A stretch of DNA of 64,000 bases from Gammaproteobacteria bacterium. GTDB taxonomy: Bacteria; Pseudomonadota; Gammaproteobacteria; JAJPIJ01. Each line of letters starts with the position of its first letter. Within the stretch, counting starts at the first letter, position 1. The stretch lies in contig JAJVIQ010000021.1 of NCBI GenBank assembly GCA_022071965.1, forward strand, positions 216,423-280,422, in the 5' to 3' direction. The notes below the pieces were generated by a model that ran no database searches, was not told the origin of the DNA, and was given only the letters and a program-made list of their open reading frames with translations. Below are positions 8,790 through 17,794 of the stretch, piece after piece. A program made the translations under genes and the position numbers.

Positions 8790-10232
8790 ATGGATCTTGA
8801 GGGACGAGGGGCATGGCCCGTCGCGGCGCGTGCCGTGCGCGCAGGTCCGCGCGTGGCCGCGTTCACCGCGGCCGCCATCGCGGTCGGGGCCCTGCTCGCG
8901 ATGACTCGCACGAGCGAGGCGGTGCTGCCGGCGGCCGTGGACGGCCAGCCGATGCCGTCGCTCGCGCCGATGATCGAACGCGCGACGCCGGCCGTGGTGA
9001 ATATCGCGACCGAGGGCCACGTGCAGATGCGGCTGAACCCGCTGTTCAACGACCCGTTCTTCCGCCGTTTCTTCAACATCCCCGATCAGCTGCCCGAACG
9101 CAGGACGCAGGCGCTCGGCTCCGGGGTCATCATCGACTCCGCCCGGGGGCTCGTGGTGACCAACAATCACGTCATCGCCAACGCCGACCAGATCAGGGTC
9201 AAGCTTCGCGACGGGCGTGTGCTCGAGGCCGATCTCGTCGGCAGCGACCCGGACACCGACGTGGCCGTCATCAAGATCCCGCCGAACGGTCTGACGGCAC
9301 TGCCGCTGGCGGACTCCGATGCGCTGCGGGTCGGCGATTTCGTCGTCGCCATCGGCAATCCCTTCGGTCTCGGGCAGACCGTCACCTCCGGCATCGTCAG
9401 TGCGCTCGCGCGCAGCGGGCTCGGCATCGGCGAATACGAGGACTATATTCAGACCGACGCCTCCATCAATCCGGGCAATTCCGGCGGTGCCCTGGTCAAC
9501 CTGCGCGGCGAGCTCGTGGGCATCAACACCGCGATCTTCTCGCAGAGCGGCGGCAACATCGGCATCGGCTTCGCCATCCCCGTGAATAACGTTCGCCAGG
9601 TGGTCGATCAGCTGGTGAAGTACGGGCAGGTCAAGCGCGGATATCTGGGCGTGGAGTTGCAGAATCTGAACCCGGAACTCGCGCAGGCATTCGGCATCAC
9701 GCAGACCGAGGGTGCCGTCATCGTCTCCGTCGCGCAGGATTCGCCGGCCGAGAAGTCCGGGCTGCGCCAGGGCGACGTCGTGGTAGCGGTGAACGGCCGC
9801 GCCGTCCGCAGCGCCTTCGACGTGCGCAACCAGATCGGCCTGACCCGCGCCGGCGAAAGGCTGGAAATGGAGGTCGTCCGCGCCGGCGGCCGCAAGAAGA
9901 TCACCACCCAGGTCTCCGAGCGCGAGAGCGGGAAGGCCAGCGCCGGCGGTGTCGCCGGAGTCCGCAACCCGGCGCTTTCGGGCGCGACCTTCAGCGACAT
10001 CCCCGACGGCATCCCGGAGTACCAGGGCGAGAGCGGCGTGTTCGTGGCCGACGTGGAGCGCGGCAGCCGCGCCTGGCGCAGTGGTCTGCGTCCGGGCGAT
10101 CTCATCACTTCGGTGCAGCGGCAGCGCGTGGAGAGCCTGGACCAGTTTCTTGAGCTCGTGCAGGCAGAAAGCGGTCAGCTGCTGGTCGGCGTAAGGCGCG
10201 GCAACGGTGCCGCCTTCATGGTTCTGAAGTAG
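8790..10232 (+). CDS. degQ: DegP/DegQ-family periplasmic serine endoprotease (HtrA)
   Basis: Envelope quality-control protease and chaperone of 480 residues. An N-terminal hydrophobic segment (about residues 20-37) would serve as signal peptide or anchor. The trypsin-like domain has the catalytic triad His127 (TNNHVI), Asp157 (DPDTDVAV) and Ser231 (NPGNSGGA). Two PDZ domains follow at about 285-375 and 400-480, the second ending in the LLVGVRRGNGAAFMVLK strand. Two PDZ domains and the length fit DegP/DegQ/MucD rather than DegS. A GAGG ribosome site precedes the ATG. A sigma-E-like promoter upstream predicts induction by envelope stress. Confidence 0.95.
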   Translation: MDLEGRGAWPVAARAVRAGPRVAAFTAAAIAVGALLAMTRTSEAVLPAAVDGQPMPSLAPMIERATPAVVNIATEGHVQMRLNPLFNDPFFRRFFNIPDQLPERRTQALGSGVIIDSARGLVVTNNHVIANADQIRVKLRDGRVLEADLVGSDPDTDVAVIKIPPNGLTALPLADSDALRVGDFVVAIGNPFGLGQTVTSGIVSALARSGLGIGEYEDYIQTDASINPGNSGGALVNLRGELVGINTAIFSQSGGNIGIGFAIPVNNVRQVVDQLVKYGQVKRGYLGVELQNLNPELAQAFGITQTEGAVIVSVAQDSPAEKSGLRQGDVVVAVNGRAVRSAFDVRNQIGLTRAGERLEMEVVRAGGRKKITTQVSERESGKASAGGVAGVRNPALSGATFSDIPDGIPEYQGESGVFVADVERGSRAWRSGLRPGDLITSVQRQRVESLDQFLELVQAESGQLLVGVRRGNGAAFMVLK

Positions 10233-10326
10233 CCGCCGTCGGCGTGATCCGACTCCCCATCCGGCCCTCCGACGGATCGGGTCGCGCCGCGTGGGACCCC
10301 TCCTGCGCGGCGCATGTTTTTCGGCC

Positions 10327-11478
10327 TCAATCCAGCAGGGCAGGCAACTCGCGACTGAGCTTCTGCCGTTCCGCGGTGGCGCTGCCAAGCAGCGCGAACC
10401 CCTCGATGCGGTCATCCTCGGTGCGGTACAGCGCGCGCATGCCGCCATCGAGACGTTCGATGCTCCAGTTTCCGGTGACCCCCGGCCGCGGGGGGGCGAC
10501 CACCACCGGGAAACGGCTGGTCTTCACCAGCACCGGCATGGGGGGATACGCGACGTCGGTCGGCCTGCCGGCCAGTGTGGGTGCCAGCGCCCGGGCGGCC
10601 TGCATGATGGGGGCGACGTAGGGCAGCGCCAGCCCGTTCACCTCGGCGCAGTCACCCAGGGCGTAAGCGCGATCGCCGGAGGTGCGCAGCTGCCGGTTGA
10701 CGACTATGCCGTGGTTGACGTCCAGCCCCGCGGCGCGCGCGAGCCCGGTCCTGGGCCGCAGACCGATCGCGCTCAACACCGCGTCGGTGACGATGGCCTC
10801 ACCGTCGGAGAGCGTGACCCGCAGGCGCGTGCCCTCGTGGTCGACACGCGCAACGGTGCGGCCGAAGCGCCAGTCGACGCCGAGGCCGGCATATGCATCG
10901 GCGAGCGCCTCGCCCGCCTCGGCCGGCAGCAGGCGGCTGAGCGGGAAGGCCGCGGGGTCGATCACGGCGCTGGCGATGCCGCCGCTCAGCAGGTCGCTCG
11001 CGAATTCACAGCCGATGAGACCGGCACCGATGATCGTCACGTGACGCGCAGCCGCGATGGCGGCGCGAAAATTCGCATAATCGGCGAGGTCATTGACGGA
11101 CATGACACGCTCCGCGGCATCACCCCCGACGGGCACGTATATCGGATCCGCGCCGACTGCCAGCACCACGTTCGAATAGGCGTGCACGACCCCCTCGACG
11201 CGCACCGTGCCCGCTGCGACGTCCAGTTCCTCCGCCGTCACCCGGGTGCGGATCCCGGCATTGAGCTGACTCGCCATGACGGCCGCATCGCTGAGCGCGA
11301 TCGCGTCGGGCGGCTTGCTGCTGGTGTATGCGCTCGACAGCATGGGCTTGGAGTAGTAGCGCCCGTCGTCGCGCGTGACGATGAGCAGCGGCGTGGTCGC
11401 ATCGAGCTTGCGCCATTCGCGCGCGAGGGTGTAGCCGGCAAGTCCCGAGCCGATGATGACGAGTGGATCCGTGGCCAC
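10327..11478 (-). CDS. Rubredoxin-NAD(+) reductase, FAD-dependent
   Basis: A 383-residue pyridine-nucleotide-disulfide oxidoreductase without a redox-active cysteine pair, as expected for rubredoxin reductases (AlkT/RubB type). The FAD fold is at residues 6-12 (IIGSGLAGY), the NAD fold at about 147-153 (IIGAGLIGCE), and the second FAD contact is the YALGDCAE segment near 290. It passes electrons from NADH to rubredoxin in the cytoplasm. The rubredoxin gene lies 21 bases upstream on the same strand, which confirms the partner and indicates an operon. The pair could feed an oxygen-reducing or hydroxylating partner, but no such partner gene is adjacent. Confidence 0.93.
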   Translation of the reverse strand: MATDPLVIIGSGLAGYTLAREWRKLDATTPLLIVTRDDGRYYSKPMLSSAYTSSKPPDAIALSDAAVMASQLNAGIRTRVTAEELDVAAGTVRVEGVVHAYSNVVLAVGADPIYVPVGGDAAERVMSVNDLADYANFRAAIAAARHVTIIGAGLIGCEFASDLLSGGIASAVIDPAAFPLSRLLPAEAGEALADAYAGLGVDWRFGRTVARVDHEGTRLRVTLSDGEAIVTDAVLSAIGLRPRTGLARAAGLDVNHGIVVNRQLRTSGDRAYALGDCAEVNGLALPYVAPIMQAARALAPTLAGRPTDVAYPPMPVLVKTSRFPVVVAPPRPGVTGNWSIERLDGGMRALYRTEDDRIEGFALLGSATAERQKLSRELPALLD

Positions 11479-11499
11479 GATTGGTGCTGTCCCGGTCTG

Positions 11500-11670
11500 T
11501 CAGGCGATCATTTCGATCATCTCGAAATCCGACTTGGGCGCCCCGCAGTCGGGGCAGACCCAGTCCTCGGGAACGTCCTCCCAGCGGGTGCCCGGCGCGA
11601 TCCCGGCTTCGGGGAGTCCCAGCGCCTCGTCATAGATGAAGCCGCAGATCAGGCAGTACCAGCGTCGCAT
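11500..11670 (-). CDS. rubA: Rubredoxin
   Basis: A 56-residue electron carrier with one Fe(Cys)4 site. Cysteines are at 6 and 9 ([15 protein letters not shown]) and at 39 and 42 ([14 protein letters not shown]). The length and spacing are canonical for a single-domain rubredoxin. It acts in the cytoplasm and is reduced by the reductase encoded 21 bases downstream. The ATG is at 11668-11670. The intergenic region towards slp (about 140 bases) must carry the promoters of both divergent units. Confidence 0.95.
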   Translation of the reverse strand: MRRWYCLICGFIYDEALGLPEAGIAPGTRWEDVPEDWVCPDCGAPKSDFEMIEMIA

Positions 11671-11808
11671 CGTTGGTTCCCTCGAACGGTTGTTCAGCGG
11701 CGTACAATAGGAAAATGTGGAGATCGGTGCAAACCCGCAGGGGGTGTCCTGCGAACCAAAGCGGCGCCGGCGGCGTCGAAGTAATCGGTGACCTGATAGG
11801 GAACGGCC

Positions 11809-12408
11809 ATGTCAAGAAACCTAGCCTTCGTACTGATTGCATGGCTGTTGCACGGATGTGCCAGCAACGTGCCGGTGGAGATCCGCCAACCAGTGGCCGG
11901 CTCGCCCAGCCTGCTGTCCGTTTACACGAACCCCGGTTCATTCATCGGCCAGACGGTGCGCTGGGGCGGCGTGATTGCCAATGTCGAGAACCGCGAAAAC
12001 CAGACGTGGCTGGAGATCGTCGCGCGTCGCCTCGATGCCTACGGTGAGCCTGTGGCCACCGACCGGACCGAGGGCCGGTTTCGCGCCCGCGTCGAGGGAT
12101 TCCTCGACCCCCAGGTGTTTGCGAAGGAGCGGCTCGTGACGGTTTACGGCAAGGTGGAGGGGACGGAAAACGGCAAAGTGGGCGAGCAACCCTACAGCTT
12201 TCCGGTGGTGCGGGCGGAGAAGACCTACCTGTGGCCGCAGCGCGCGGACTGGCGCGATGACCCCTGGTGCCGCGACTACGCGTGGCGTTATTCGCTCTTT
12301 TACCGCTATCACTATCCGGGGTTCTACCACCGCTACTGGTGGGGATACCCGTATGGGTTTTACAGCCCGTTCTGGGGGCCTTACTGGGGCTCCGCCTACT
12401 GCCGCTAG
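11809..12408 (+). CDS. slp: Slp-family outer-membrane lipoprotein with aromatic-rich tail
   Basis: A 199-residue lipoprotein. The signal peptide ends in LLHGC, with lipidated Cys at about 17. The Slp domain covers about residues 35-145: a [15 protein letters not shown] strand, [14 protein letters not shown] and the later [16 protein letters not shown]. coli Slp is induced by starvation and sits in the outer membrane; its mechanism is unknown. Unlike typical Slp, the last ~46 residues are dominated by Tyr, Trp and Phe (about 21 of 46) with interspersed Gly, Pro and Arg. The gene is divergent from the rubredoxin operon. Confidence 0.88.
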   Translation: MSRNLAFVLIAWLLHGCASNVPVEIRQPVAGSPSLLSVYTNPGSFIGQTVRWGGVIANVENRENQTWLEIVARRLDAYGEPVATDRTEGRFRARVEGFLDPQVFAKERLVTVYGKVEGTENGKVGEQPYSFPVVRAEKTYLWPQRADWRDDPWCRDYAWRYSLFYRYHYPGFYHRYWWGYPYGFYSPFWGPYWGSAYCR

Positions 12409-12468
12409 CGCCCGGGCGCCGGCAGCGGCCATCGACAAGGATGTCGCGGGCTGGCGACGCGGGCTGGC

Positions 12469-13287
12469 CTAGCGCGCGCTGGCCGACGCCGCGCAGGGCG
12501 AACGGAAGCGGGTGGTACGCCCGCTCCTGCTGCCGCTCTGGATGATCTCCTTCAGCAGGCCAAGGGTCACATAGCCGACGTCGGGCTGCACCCCCGCCAG
12601 CCGGCGGAACGGATGGTCGGGCTCGCCCAGATGAGTGACGACCAGGGCGGCCCCCGGAAAGCGGTGATTGCGGGTGAAATAGTGTGTCGTCACCACGGTC
12701 TTGATGCCCGCGGCGGTCGCCGCGGTCAGGCCGTTTTCCGTGTCCTCGAAGGCGATGCACTGATCCGGCGCCAGCCGCATCTCCTGCAGGACGTAGTTGT
12801 AGACCGCCGGTGAGGGCTTCTTGGCCTCGATGATGTTGCAGGTGGCCACGACCTCGAACATCTCGCGCCAGTCGGAACCCAGGTTGATGTCCAGCAGGGT
12901 CTTGACGTTCGAGTATGCCGAACTCGTGGCGATCGCGAGCCGCATCTTCTGGGCATGCGCCTCACGCAGCAGCCGGCGCACGCCGACACGCAGCTGGATC
13001 TGTCCGGCGATGAGCATGCGGGCATAATGGCCGGTCTTCACCCGGTGCACGTCGCTGGCGAACTCCGCCAGTGTGGCGCGGTCGTGATACAGGCCCTGCT
13101 CGACGGCGTAATGCGCGATGCGCTCGCGCCCGCCGGAGATGGCGAGGAGCGCCTCGTAAAGCTCCGGTGTCCATTCCCACTCCAGGCCGAAGTCGTAGAA
13201 GGCGGCATTGAAGGCAAGCCTGTGGATTTCCTCGGTGTCCGCCAGTGTGCCGTCCATGTCGAAGATCAAGGCCCGCAGCTGATGCAT
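12469..13287 (-). CDS. HAD-IA hydrolase, CbbY/beta-phosphoglucomutase-like
   Basis: A 272-residue cytoplasmic HAD phosphatase. Motif I is DMDGTLAD (residues 10-17), motif II the TSS segment (IATSSAYSN), motif III the lysine in EAKKPSP, and motif IV FEDTENG. The large helical cap between motifs I and II is the CbbY type. In autotrophs CbbY dephosphorylates xylulose-1,5-bisphosphate, a Rubisco inhibitor; other members are sugar-phosphate phosphatases. No Calvin-cycle genes are adjacent here, so the substrate is open. The last ~25 residues (rich in Ser and Arg) look unlike the family and may be a non-conserved tail. Confidence 0.85.
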   Translation of the reverse strand: MHQLRALIFDMDGTLADTEEIHRLAFNAAFYDFGLEWEWTPELYEALLAISGGRERIAHYAVEQGLYHDRATLAEFASDVHRVKTGHYARMLIAGQIQLRVGVRRLLREAHAQKMRLAIATSSAYSNVKTLLDINLGSDWREMFEVVATCNIIEAKKPSPAVYNYVLQEMRLAPDQCIAFEDTENGLTAATAAGIKTVVTTHYFTRNHRFPGAALVVTHLGEPDHPFRRLAGVQPDVGYVTLGLLKEIIQSGSRSGRTTRFRSPCAASASAR

Positions 13288-13355
13288 TTACACTTTCCCG
13301 GATGATGACTCTGGTTGGAGCCGATGCAAGCAATTATCGTTCCCCGCAGCCGAAC

Positions 13356-14786
13356 CTAAGCTGAACCACCCCGTGGCTCGTCGTCGGCCTCCTCCGGAAG
13401 CATATCGGTCTCGGACGCCTCGAATTCAACCCGTTCGATCCGGGCGAATCGCTCGCTGATCTTTCTTGCGGAGGTGTTCACCTTCTGCACGTCGTCGTGG
13501 GCCTGGGCGATGTGGCGGGAGAGGGCATCCATGCGCTCCTTGAAGCGATCGAAATCCCTGGCGAGCAGGCCGAGGTGTTCCTGGATGATGTTCACCTGCT
13601 CGCGGGTGGCGGCGTCCTTCAGCACCGCGCGCGCGGTGTTCAGCACCGCCCACAGGGTTGTCGGCGAGACCATCCAGACCCTCATGGCATGGGCCTCTTC
13701 GACGAGGTCGGGGTGGTGGGCCTGGATCTCGGCGAAGACGGCCTCCGCGGGGATGAACATCACTGCCCCGTCGGCGGTGGTGCCCGGGATGATGTATTTC
13801 TCCGCGATATCGTGCACGTGCTTGCGGATGTCCTGCTTGAAGGTGCGCTCGTGCTGCCGGCGCTCCGCCTCCGGCCGGGTGGCGTCGATGAGCAGCCGGT
13901 AGGTGTCGAGCGGGAATTTCGCATCGATGGGCACCATGCCCGTCGGGCTGGGCAAAAACAGCACGCAGTCCACGACGCGACCATTGGGCAGGGTGTATTG
14001 CAGCGCGAAGTTGGCCTCGGGCATCACGTTGCGTACCAGGGCCGCGAGCTGCACCTCTCCGAAGGCGCCGCGCGAGCGCTTGTCGGAGAGCACCTCCTGC
14101 AGGCTGACCACGTTGCTCGAGAGCTCCGTGATGCGCTTTTGCGCCTCGTCGATCACCGCCAGCCGCTTGAGCACGTCGGCGAAGGTCGCGGTGGTCTTCT
14201 CGAACCCCTCCGCGAGGCGTTTCTCGACCTGACCGCTGATCTCCACCAGTCGCTTGTCGGTCGTCTGCGTCAGCGCCTCCAGACGCCTGCCCAGGTCCTC
14301 GGCGTAGCGCAGCAGGGCCGAGGCCACCTGCTGCTGCACCGCGGTCATGCCCGTGCTGAGGCCGTCCTGCATGCTGCGGCTGGTCTCCAGCTGGCGCTGC
14401 TCGAACCGGGTGCGGTGCTCGGCCAGATGACTGCGCAGTTCCTCGCGCAGGTCCATGAGCGATCGGGTGGACTGGTTGCGGCCGTCGGCAAGTGTCTCGG
14501 CCACGCCGTGCCGCAGGCGCTCGAGGCGCTCGACGACGTCGCCGCGCAGGTCCCCGCCGGCGCGGATCTGCTCGGTCATGACCTCGTCGAGCCGCTGTTC
14601 CACCCCGTCCATGCGGCGCAACTGGTCCTCGATCCGGGTGTCCAACCGGATGAGCCGGTCGCGGTCACGGGCCGACAGCCGCGGTCTGAGCAGCAGCCAC
14701 AGCAGGGCGAGAAGGATCAGGCCCAGAACGATTAGAATGTAGTCCTGAGAGCCCAGCGCGGCGAAGTAGCGGTCGACTTCCTGCAT
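13356..14786 (-). CDS. rmuC: DNA recombination protein RmuC
   Basis: A 476-residue protein with an N-terminal membrane helix (about residues 17-33). A long coiled coil (about 45-200) follows, then the conserved RmuC domain (about 215-420) with GAFGEVQLAALVRNVMP and the IDAKFPLDTYRLLIDA segment. RmuC limits inversions at short inverted repeats in E. coli and is thought to be a nuclease-like protein. The start at 14784-14786 gives the membrane anchor in the right place. It diverges from the sirB1-like gene with 76 bases between. Confidence 0.95.
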   Translation of the reverse strand: MQEVDRYFAALGSQDYILIVLGLILLALLWLLLRPRLSARDRDRLIRLDTRIEDQLRRMDGVEQRLDEVMTEQIRAGGDLRGDVVERLERLRHGVAETLADGRNQSTRSLMDLREELRSHLAEHRTRFEQRQLETSRSMQDGLSTGMTAVQQQVASALLRYAEDLGRRLEALTQTTDKRLVEISGQVEKRLAEGFEKTTATFADVLKRLAVIDEAQKRITELSSNVVSLQEVLSDKRSRGAFGEVQLAALVRNVMPEANFALQYTLPNGRVVDCVLFLPSPTGMVPIDAKFPLDTYRLLIDATRPEAERRQHERTFKQDIRKHVHDIAEKYIIPGTTADGAVMFIPAEAVFAEIQAHHPDLVEEAHAMRVWMVSPTTLWAVLNTARAVLKDAATREQVNIIQEHLGLLARDFDRFKERMDALSRHIAQAHDDVQKVNTSARKISERFARIERVEFEASETDMLPEEADDEPRGGSA

Positions 14787-14862
14787 GGATGCGCAGGCTA
14801 ACGGCTCGCCGCCGATTTGTCATGGGCCATCGGGGCAATCGGGCCGATCCGGAGTCGAAGCG

Positions 14863-15711
14863 ATGAATGGCGCCGTGACAAAGCAGTTTCGCGATCTGGT
14901 CGCCGCCGGGGACGACGGGCTGGACCTCGCGCGCGCGGCGTTGCAGGTCGCCCGTATCCAATACCCGTCGATGGACGTGGACGACTATCTCCTCAAGCTC
15001 GATCAGATGGCGGCGCTCGTCGGCGGCCGGCTACACAAGGACGCCTCGCAGGAGGACGTCCTGCGCGCCATCAATCGCCACCTGTTCGCGGAACTGAAGT
15101 TCGCCGGCAACAGCGAGGAGTACTACGACCCGCGCAACAGCTACCTCAACGACGTGCTCGAGCGCCGGCTCGGGATCCCGATAACGCTCTCCATCATCTA
15201 CCTGGAGATCGGCTGGAGGCTCGGCCTGCCGCTCGAAGGCGTGTCCTTCCCGGGGCACTTCCTGGTGAAGCTCTCGGTCGAGGAGGGCGAGATCGTGCTC
15301 GATCCATACGCCGGCGGCATCTCGCTCGGCAAGGAAGAGCTGGAGATGCGGCTGATGGGGATGACGCTGCCGAACCGCGCGCTTGGCCGCGCGGTGGACG
15401 TGGCGCAGTTCCTCGAGTCGGCCCCGCGCACGGAGATCCTGCACCGCATGCTGAGGAATCTGAAGGCGATCCATCTCAACGCCAAGGACGACGAGAAGGC
15501 GCTCGCCATCATCGAACACATGCTCTGCGTGCGGCCCGAGGACGTGGAGACCGTGCGTGATCGCGGGTTCGTCTTCAGGCGGCTGGGTTGCTTCCGGCTG
15601 GCGGTGGAGGATCTCAATCGCTATCTCGCCGCGCGCCCGGATGCCGATGACATCGACGACGTCCGGGGCCAGCTGATGGAGTCGCAGCGCTCGGCGGCCC
15701 GCCTGCACTGA
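14863..15711 (+). CDS. sirB1: SirB1 family protein (transglutaminase-like and TPR-like)
   Basis: A 282-residue protein. The N-terminal transglutaminase-like domain includes NRHLFAELKFAGN and the hallmark YDPRNSYLNDVLERR followed by GIPITLSIIY. A helical repeat part follows from about residue 190, with ALAIIEHMLCVRPED and the segment LAVEDLNRYLAARP. SirB1 proteins are widespread in proteobacteria; their biochemical role is not settled. I chose the ATG at 14863 over an upstream in-frame one, because the upstream residues overlap the divergent rmuC start and look non-conserved. Confidence 0.88.
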   Translation: MNGAVTKQFRDLVAAGDDGLDLARAALQVARIQYPSMDVDDYLLKLDQMAALVGGRLHKDASQEDVLRAINRHLFAELKFAGNSEEYYDPRNSYLNDVLERRLGIPITLSIIYLEIGWRLGLPLEGVSFPGHFLVKLSVEEGEIVLDPYAGGISLGKEELEMRLMGMTLPNRALGRAVDVAQFLESAPRTEILHRMLRNLKAIHLNAKDDEKALAIIEHMLCVRPEDVETVRDRGFVFRRLGCFRLAVEDLNRYLAARPDADDIDDVRGQLMESQRSAARLH

Positions 15712-15771
15712 TGCCCGCTGTCGGGCGGAACGCATGATCACGCAAACCCGATCGATGCGAGACCGGCGGCC

Positions 15772-16845
15772 GTGAAGAGGGATCCGTTGCCGCGCAAGGG
15801 CCGTGGCGCGTCGCTCAGTCCCGACCCGCGCTACCTCGAGACGACCCGCGAGGACTTCGACGACGGCTGGGAGGCCGATACCGAACCACCGGCGCCGCTG
15901 CGCACGACGGTGAAGGAGGAACGTGCGCGCAGCATCATCGCCCACAACGACTCTCCGGACATCCCGTTCAGCGCCTCCATCAACCCCTACCGCGGCTGTG
16001 AGCACGGGTGCATCTACTGCTACGCGCGCCCCACCCACGCCTACCTCGATCTCTCGCCCGGCATCGACTTCGAGAGCCGGCTGTACGCCAAGACGAATGC
16101 CCATGAGTTGTTGCGCGCCGAGCTCGGCCGTCCGGGGTACAGGCCGCAGCTGATCGCGCTCGGCGCGAACACCGATCCGTATCAGCCCATCGAGCGCCAG
16201 CGGATGATCACCCGCCGGATCATCGAGGTGCTCGCCGGATGCGGCCATCCGCTTGGCATCGTCACGAAGTCCGCCCTGGTGGAGCGCGACATCGACCTGC
16301 TCGCGCCGATGGCGGAGCGCAACCTCTTGTACGTGTTCCTTTCGGTCACGACGCTGGACCACGAACTCGCCCGCCGCATGGAGCCCCGCGCGACGGCGCC
16401 GCGACGGCGCGTGGAAACAGTGCGGCGGCTGAGCGCCGCCGGCATCCCGGTGGGGGTGATGTTCGCCCCTGTCATCCCGGCGCTCAACGACAGCGACATG
16501 GAGCGCGTGCTGGAGGCCGCGGCGGCGGCCGGGGCGCGGCATGCGGGCTACGTGATGCTCCGCCTGCCGCTGGAGATCAAGGATCTTTTCCGCGACTGGC
16601 TCGACAAGCACTATCCCTTGAAGGCGGGCCACGTCATGCGCGTCATCCGCGATCTGCGCGAGGGCAGGGACAATCGCGCCGATTTCGGCACACGGCAAAC
16701 CGGCACGGGACAGTACGCGGTGCTGGTTCAGAGGCGGTTTCGCCTGGCCTGCGAGCGGCTGGGTCTGAACAGCGGGGATCCGCGGCCCACCACCGCGCTG
16801 TTCACGCCGCCGCCGGTCAATCGTGATCAGCTCCCGCTGTTCTAG
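15772..16845 (+). CDS. PA0069-family radical SAM protein
   Basis: A 357-residue radical SAM protein of the PA0069/Rv2578c group. The [4Fe-4S] motif is CEHGCIYCYARPTH (C-x3-C-x2-C), located near residue 78. It is preceded by the family-typical ASINPYRG and followed by YLDLSPGIDFESRL. The family is related to spore photoproduct lyase by sequence, but its substrate is unknown. Translation starts at a GTG, 60 bases after sirB1. The C-terminus ends in QLPLF, common in this family. Confidence 0.9.
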   Translation: MKRDPLPRKGRGASLSPDPRYLETTREDFDDGWEADTEPPAPLRTTVKEERARSIIAHNDSPDIPFSASINPYRGCEHGCIYCYARPTHAYLDLSPGIDFESRLYAKTNAHELLRAELGRPGYRPQLIALGANTDPYQPIERQRMITRRIIEVLAGCGHPLGIVTKSALVERDIDLLAPMAERNLLYVFLSVTTLDHELARRMEPRATAPRRRVETVRRLSAAGIPVGVMFAPVIPALNDSDMERVLEAAAAAGARHAGYVMLRLPLEIKDLFRDWLDKHYPLKAGHVMRVIRDLREGRDNRADFGTRQTGTGQYAVLVQRRFRLACERLGLNSGDPRPTTALFTPPPVNRDQLPLF

Positions 16846-16946
16846 GCCGATCCGTGCGCCGGCTGACGTCGATCCGGCGCGTGGGCCTCGGCGCGGGAAG
16901 TGCGGGTTGAGAGTTCAGGGGCCAGTCGATAAACTGCGCGTCCCAC

Positions 16947-17036
16947 GGAGAGGTGGCAGAGCGGTTGAATGCACCGCACTCGAAATGCGGCATACGGGTA
17001 ACCGTATCGGGAGTTCGAATCTCCCCCTCTCCGCCA
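16947..17036 (+). tRNA. tRNA-Ser (anticodon CGA)
   Basis: A 90-nt class II tRNA with encoded CCA. The seven-base acceptor stem pairs GGAGAGG with CCTCTCC. The anticodon loop reads CT-CGA-AA, the long variable arm is CATACGGGTAACCGTAT, and the T loop is GTTCGAATC. The CGA anticodon decodes UCG serine codons. An IS3-family remnant begins within about ten bases of the 3' end, so this tRNA marks the border of the accessory region. Confidence 0.96.
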
Positions 17037-17042
17037 GACAAT

Positions 17043-17290
17043 AAGTCCAACGCCATGGCCGAGAGCTTCTTCGCCACCCTGGAACGGGAAGTGCTCAATC
17101 GCCGACGCTTCCGCAGCCAGGCCGAGGCCCGTATGGCGATCTTCCAGAGGCTGGAGGGCTGGTACAACCCGCATCGGCGTCACTCATCCCTCGGCTACTT
17201 GTCACCCATCAACTTCGAGAGGAGGATGTTACCCAGAGCCACTTGGCTCCCAAGTCCAAAACCGTCCACGGACGCGGGGCAACTCCAGCG
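17043..17290 (+). mobile_element. IS3-family transposase remnant (C-terminal part of OrfB)
   Basis: The frame reads NAMAESFFATLEREVLNRR and then the IS3-type rve tail FYNP-like segment GWYNPHRRHSSLGYLSP. These residues belong to the end of the DDE integrase domain, including the last catalytic glutamate region. Everything upstream (OrfA, first two-thirds of OrfB, left inverted repeat) is missing, and the break is within a few bases of tRNA-Ser. The right end runs into a truncated metallo-beta-lactamase gene. The element is not mobile by itself. The exact right boundary is uncertain by about 20-30 bases. Confidence 0.85.
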
Positions 17291-17512
17291 CGCGAGCTTT
17301 GGCAGCAATCCGCTGTGGTCGATGTGGGCATGGGTGAGCAGGACGAAATCGATGGATGCCGGGTCGAACTCGAATGGCCTGCGGTTGCGCGTCGGTGCCT
17401 CTCGCCCGCCTTGCACCATGCCGCAGTCCACCAAGAAGCGGACGTTGGCGGCTTCCACCAGAAAGCACGAGCCCGTGACTTCGCGCGCCACACCAAAAAA
17501 ACTCAATTTCAT
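17290..17512 (-). pseudogene. Metallo-beta-lactamase-fold hydrolase, N-terminal fragment
   Basis: About 75 codons remain: MKLSFFGVAREVTGSCFLVE and on to the metal-binding signature LTHAHIDHSGLLPKLAR. This matches the start of the RNase/YSH1-type beta-CASP family (mRNA 3'-end processing-like nucleases, ~450 residues). After LPKLAR the frame enters the IS3 remnant and ends in non-family residues. Hence the metal-site C-terminal half and the beta-CASP domain are lost and the gene is dead. It is 7 bases downstream of the DUF2892 gene and was probably once the last gene of the exporter operon. Confidence 0.82.
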
Positions 17513-17519
17513 GATCCGC

Positions 17520-17723
17520 TTACTCTGGCTTACGCACGGGACAGGTGCTCAGACCCAGCAGGCGGTAGCCTGGACAGCGGCCAGCCAGGCCGGTGGCCAA
17601 CGGCATCAGGCCAATCAGGCCGAACCAGCGCCACGGTGTATCGAGCCAGAATGGCAGGCTCAGAAGCACCAAGCCAACGACGATACGGACAAGGCGGTCG
17701 ATACTTCCAACATTGATTTGCAT
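17520..17723 (-). CDS. DUF2892 (YgaP-like) small membrane protein
   Basis: A 67-residue protein with two membrane helices separated by a short loop. It has the family signature MQINVGSIDRLVRIVVG at the N-terminus and GLAGRCPGYRLLGLSTCP at the C-terminus. The two cysteines in that C-terminal block are conserved in the family. In rhodanese fusions such as YgaP this domain anchors the protein in the inner membrane. An AGGAA ribosome site precedes the ATG. The gene lies 71 bases downstream of the ABC ATPase gene on the same strand and likely travels with it. Confidence 0.88.
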   Translation of the reverse strand: MQINVGSIDRLVRIVVGLVLLSLPFWLDTPWRWFGLIGLMPLATGLAGRCPGYRLLGLSTCPVRKPE

Positions 17724-17794
17724 GGTGGTGTTCCTCGCTAGGCGGTGGGGGTGGGTGTCATGGCTCCTATCGGGGCGGCTCCTGCTTGCGCAGG

